Assembly (NCBI GenBank): GCA_003646745.1
Contig: QMLM01000080.1
Coordinates: forward strand, 1-7,365
Direction of reading: 5' to 3'
From: Deltaproteobacteria bacterium
GTDB taxonomy: Bacteria; Desulfobacterota; B13-G15; RBG-16-54-18
DNA: 7,365 bases
Shown here: piece by piece, positions 5,973 to 7,365 of the stretch
Position numbering within the stretch: position 1 is the first letter of the stretch
Layout of the letters: every line of letters begins with the position of its first letter
The notes under the pieces: generated by a model
The model's database searches: none
The model's input: only the letters and a program-made list of their open reading frames with translations
What the model was told of the DNA's origin: nothing
Position numbers and translations under genes: made by a program

Positions 5973-6444
5973 TTCAAAATACCTAGGCAAGATGGGCTTG
6001 CTCAGTTTGGTTGCTGTCGGTTTTATCTTGCTTTTCGTGTGGATATTCTCCCCCAGGCCAGTTGCTTCTCCCCCTCTAAAAATCCTTGAAAGGAATAAGA
6101 CAGCAACTGCGAAGATGGATGCAGGGGTAGATCTCGTCGCCCAAGAAGAAATCGAGAGATACCTTTTGGCCATAAAGGAGAAGGGATACAAGGACCCCTT
6201 TCTCAGTCAGAAGGAAGTTGCGTGGGAGGCCTTTTTGAGCGAACTGCGCAGATTTCCCCACCTGCAGGGGATAATGGTCATAGGAGGTGAGAAGGTTGCC
6301 CTCTTGAATGGGCAGGTGAAGAAGGTAGGGGATGTTGTGGATGGATACACCATCGTCGGCATAGATGATGATGGTATCCGTCTATGGAAGGGGAAAAGGG
6401 GCCATTACTTGCCCTTATACCCCCTTAAGGAGAGAAGGCGATGA
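5950..6444 (+). CDS. PilP/GspC/MshK-like protein with HR-type domain
   Basis: Periplasmic connector between the inner-membrane platform and the secretin. The 164 residues start with a basic segment and a single transmembrane helix (about 15-33). A linker follows, containing the KDPF motif (81-84) seen at the same place in PilP proteins. The C-terminal homology-region domain (about 105-157) contains LQGIMVIGGEKVALLNGQ and VGDVVDGYTIVGIDDDGIRL, the small beta-fold of PilP and GspC that contacts the secretin N0 domain. There is no lipobox, unlike the PilP lipoprotein, and no PDZ domain after the HR region, unlike classical GspC. It is therefore a minimal TM-HR form. The ATG is preceded by AGGG (5940-5943). 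The stop codon TGA overlaps the secretin start as ATGA. Confidence 0.82.
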   Translation: MRLKERFDSKYLGKMGLLSLVAVGFILLFVWIFSPRPVASPPLKILERNKTATAKMDAGVDLVAQEEIERYLLAIKEKGYKDPFLSQKEVAWEAFLSELRRFPHLQGIMVIGGEKVALLNGQVKKVGDVVDGYTIVGIDDDGIRLWKGKRGHYLPLYPLKERRR

Positions 6445-7365
6445 AGTGGATAGGTCTTTTGACGGTTGTGCTTTTCGGTTTTTTGTTGGGTTGTGCCACC
6501 ACCCCCGAGAGAATAGAGGAAGGGGAGGGGCCCCGGATACCTTTGGAGCAAAAGGCCCCGGTCAGCAAGCCAGCTAAACCCCCCGCTCCTCCAGCTCCGT
6601 TGGTCCCCCTGAGAAAGCCCGCAGGGTATGCAAATCTGGAGATGTTGATTAGCGTAAATGTCAAGGAGGCAAGCCTAAAGCAACTGCTTCTCACCATGGC
6701 CGAACAAGCAGGAGTGAACTTGGTTATAGATGAGGACGTAGAGGACAAAAAGGTGACCGTCAATATCAAGAAGGTCCCCTTGTGGCAGGCCCTCAAGGCC
6801 ATTCTGGGTGCCCACGGGTTATACTATCAGCCCTATCCCGGTTACATCCGTATCTCCCGGATGCTCACCAAATTTTTCCACATCGATTATGTGGTAAGTG
6901 TCCGAGGAGGGGAGAGTAGCACCTCTGTGGCACTCGTCTCAGGGGGTACCTCCGACGCTGGCGGGGCCACATCGGCAGGGGTTATCAATGTAACAAGCAG
7001 CGAGGAGATAGATTTTTGGAAGAACTTTGAAGAGAGGCTTAAAAATCTGATGAAGGACCCTCTTTATGACATCCTGCAGGCAGAATATAACCGCAAGAAG
7101 TTGAAGAAAGACCTGGCTATGCTCCCTTATGAGGAGGAATATGAAAAAGAGTTGCATAGGCATCAGTTGGAGATCTTTTCCTTACAGAGCAAGATCCTGG
7201 CGAAGCAGGTAGAGATGGGGATGCCTCCGGAGAAAGTCCCTGAGGCCAAGGAGATTACCCCAGCAAAGGTGGAAGCGGCCGAGGTCACCGCGGAGGAAGC
7301 CGCTAAGGCCGAAGAAGAGGTCCTGGTAGGATCCTACACCATTGACTCTCAGACCGGAACGGTGG
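6441..7365 (+). CDS. mshL: MshL/PilQ/GspD-family secretin lipoprotein, N-terminal part (3' end beyond window)
   Basis: Outer-membrane channel subunit; the visible 308 codons are the periplasmic N-terminal region. A signal peptide with lipobox LLGC (15-18) predicts a lipid-anchored mature Cys18. A proline/alanine-rich linker (about 39-60) is followed by a secretin/TonB short N-terminal (STN/N0) domain at about 70-118, with the pattern VNVKEASLKQLL ... VNIKKVPLWQAL, running on into YIRIS (135-139). Residues 140-165 (LTKFFHIDY ... SSTSVAL) and FWKNFEERLKNLM (192-204) match the stretch before the core in MshL-type secretins. Between about 205 and 296 lies a long charged, helix-prone Glu/Lys/Ala-rich segment, after which the usual strand resumes as GSYTIDSQTGTV. 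The secretin core itself is outside the window. Start choice is firm: AGGAGA (6428-6433) is 7 nt upstream, and the ATGA overlap couples it to the previous gene. Confidence 0.88.
   Translation, partial: MKWIGLLTVVLFGFLLGCATTPERIEEGEGPRIPLEQKAPVSKPAKPPAPPAPLVPLRKPAGYANLEMLISVNVKEASLKQLLLTMAEQAGVNLVIDEDVEDKKVTVNIKKVPLWQALKAILGAHGLYYQPYPGYIRISRMLTKFFHIDYVVSVRGGESSTSVALVSGGTSDAGGATSAGVINVTSSEEIDFWKNFEERLKNLMKDPLYDILQAEYNRKKLKKDLAMLPYEEEYEKELHRHQLEIFSLQSKILAKQVEMGMPPEKVPEAKEITPAKVEAAEVTAEEAAKAEEEVLVGSYTIDSQTGTV

Noticed and set aside
7201..7330. DNA-level tandem repeat in the Glu/Ala/Lys-rich part of the secretin
   Set aside because: Codons recur because of amino-acid bias, but no fixed repeat unit or period could be traced.

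Overview
The window looks like chromosomal DNA from a Gram-negative bacterium. It encodes an outer-membrane secretin with a lipoprotein signal, together with an inner-membrane assembly platform. Base composition is close to balanced by eye. AGG/AGA arginine codons and ATA isoleucine codons are frequent, which is common in Desulfobacterota-like and some thermophilic lineages. The taxon cannot be fixed from this sequence alone and that suggestion is inference.

Left edge (1-312, minus strand): the N-terminal half of the ribosome-assembly GTPase EngB/YsxC, reading off the window. A good sigma70-like promoter lies so close to its start codon that the mRNA may be leaderless. Middle (about 313-1119): a degenerate region. 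It holds an orphan, perfect Shine-Dalgarno sequence, a short minus-strand tail resembling the C-terminus of an HD-GYP-type protein, an AT-rich stretch with palindromes, and the C-terminal third of an IS4-family transposase that has lost its 5' part. A promoter and a hairpin-flanked ribosome binding site then lead into the main operon.

Main operon (1120-7365, plus strand, runs off the right edge): six tightly packed genes of the type IV filament superfamily (type IV pili, MSHA pili and type II secretion). In order they encode an extension/secretion ATPase (GspE/PilB/MshE), a polytopic platform protein (GspF/PilC/MshG), a GspL-like protein joining a PilM-like cytoplasmic domain to a PilN-like membrane/periplasmic domain, a PilO/GspM-like protein, a short PilP/GspC-like protein, and an MshL-type secretin lipoprotein (N-terminal 308 residues). 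Spacings are 4 nt or less, or genes overlap, so this is one transcription unit.

Together these genes would supply the motor, the platform, the periplasmic alignment subcomplex and the outer-membrane pore of an envelope-spanning filament or secretion machine. No pilin or pseudopilin and no prepilin peptidase is in view; they would be downstream or elsewhere. The gene order resembles MSHA clusters (I-J-K-L), while the fused L protein and the TM-anchored C protein resemble type II secretion. The most notable details are this mixed architecture, an asymmetric MshEN-type (c-di-GMP-binding family) N-domain in the ATPase, and a long charged insert in the secretin ahead of its core.
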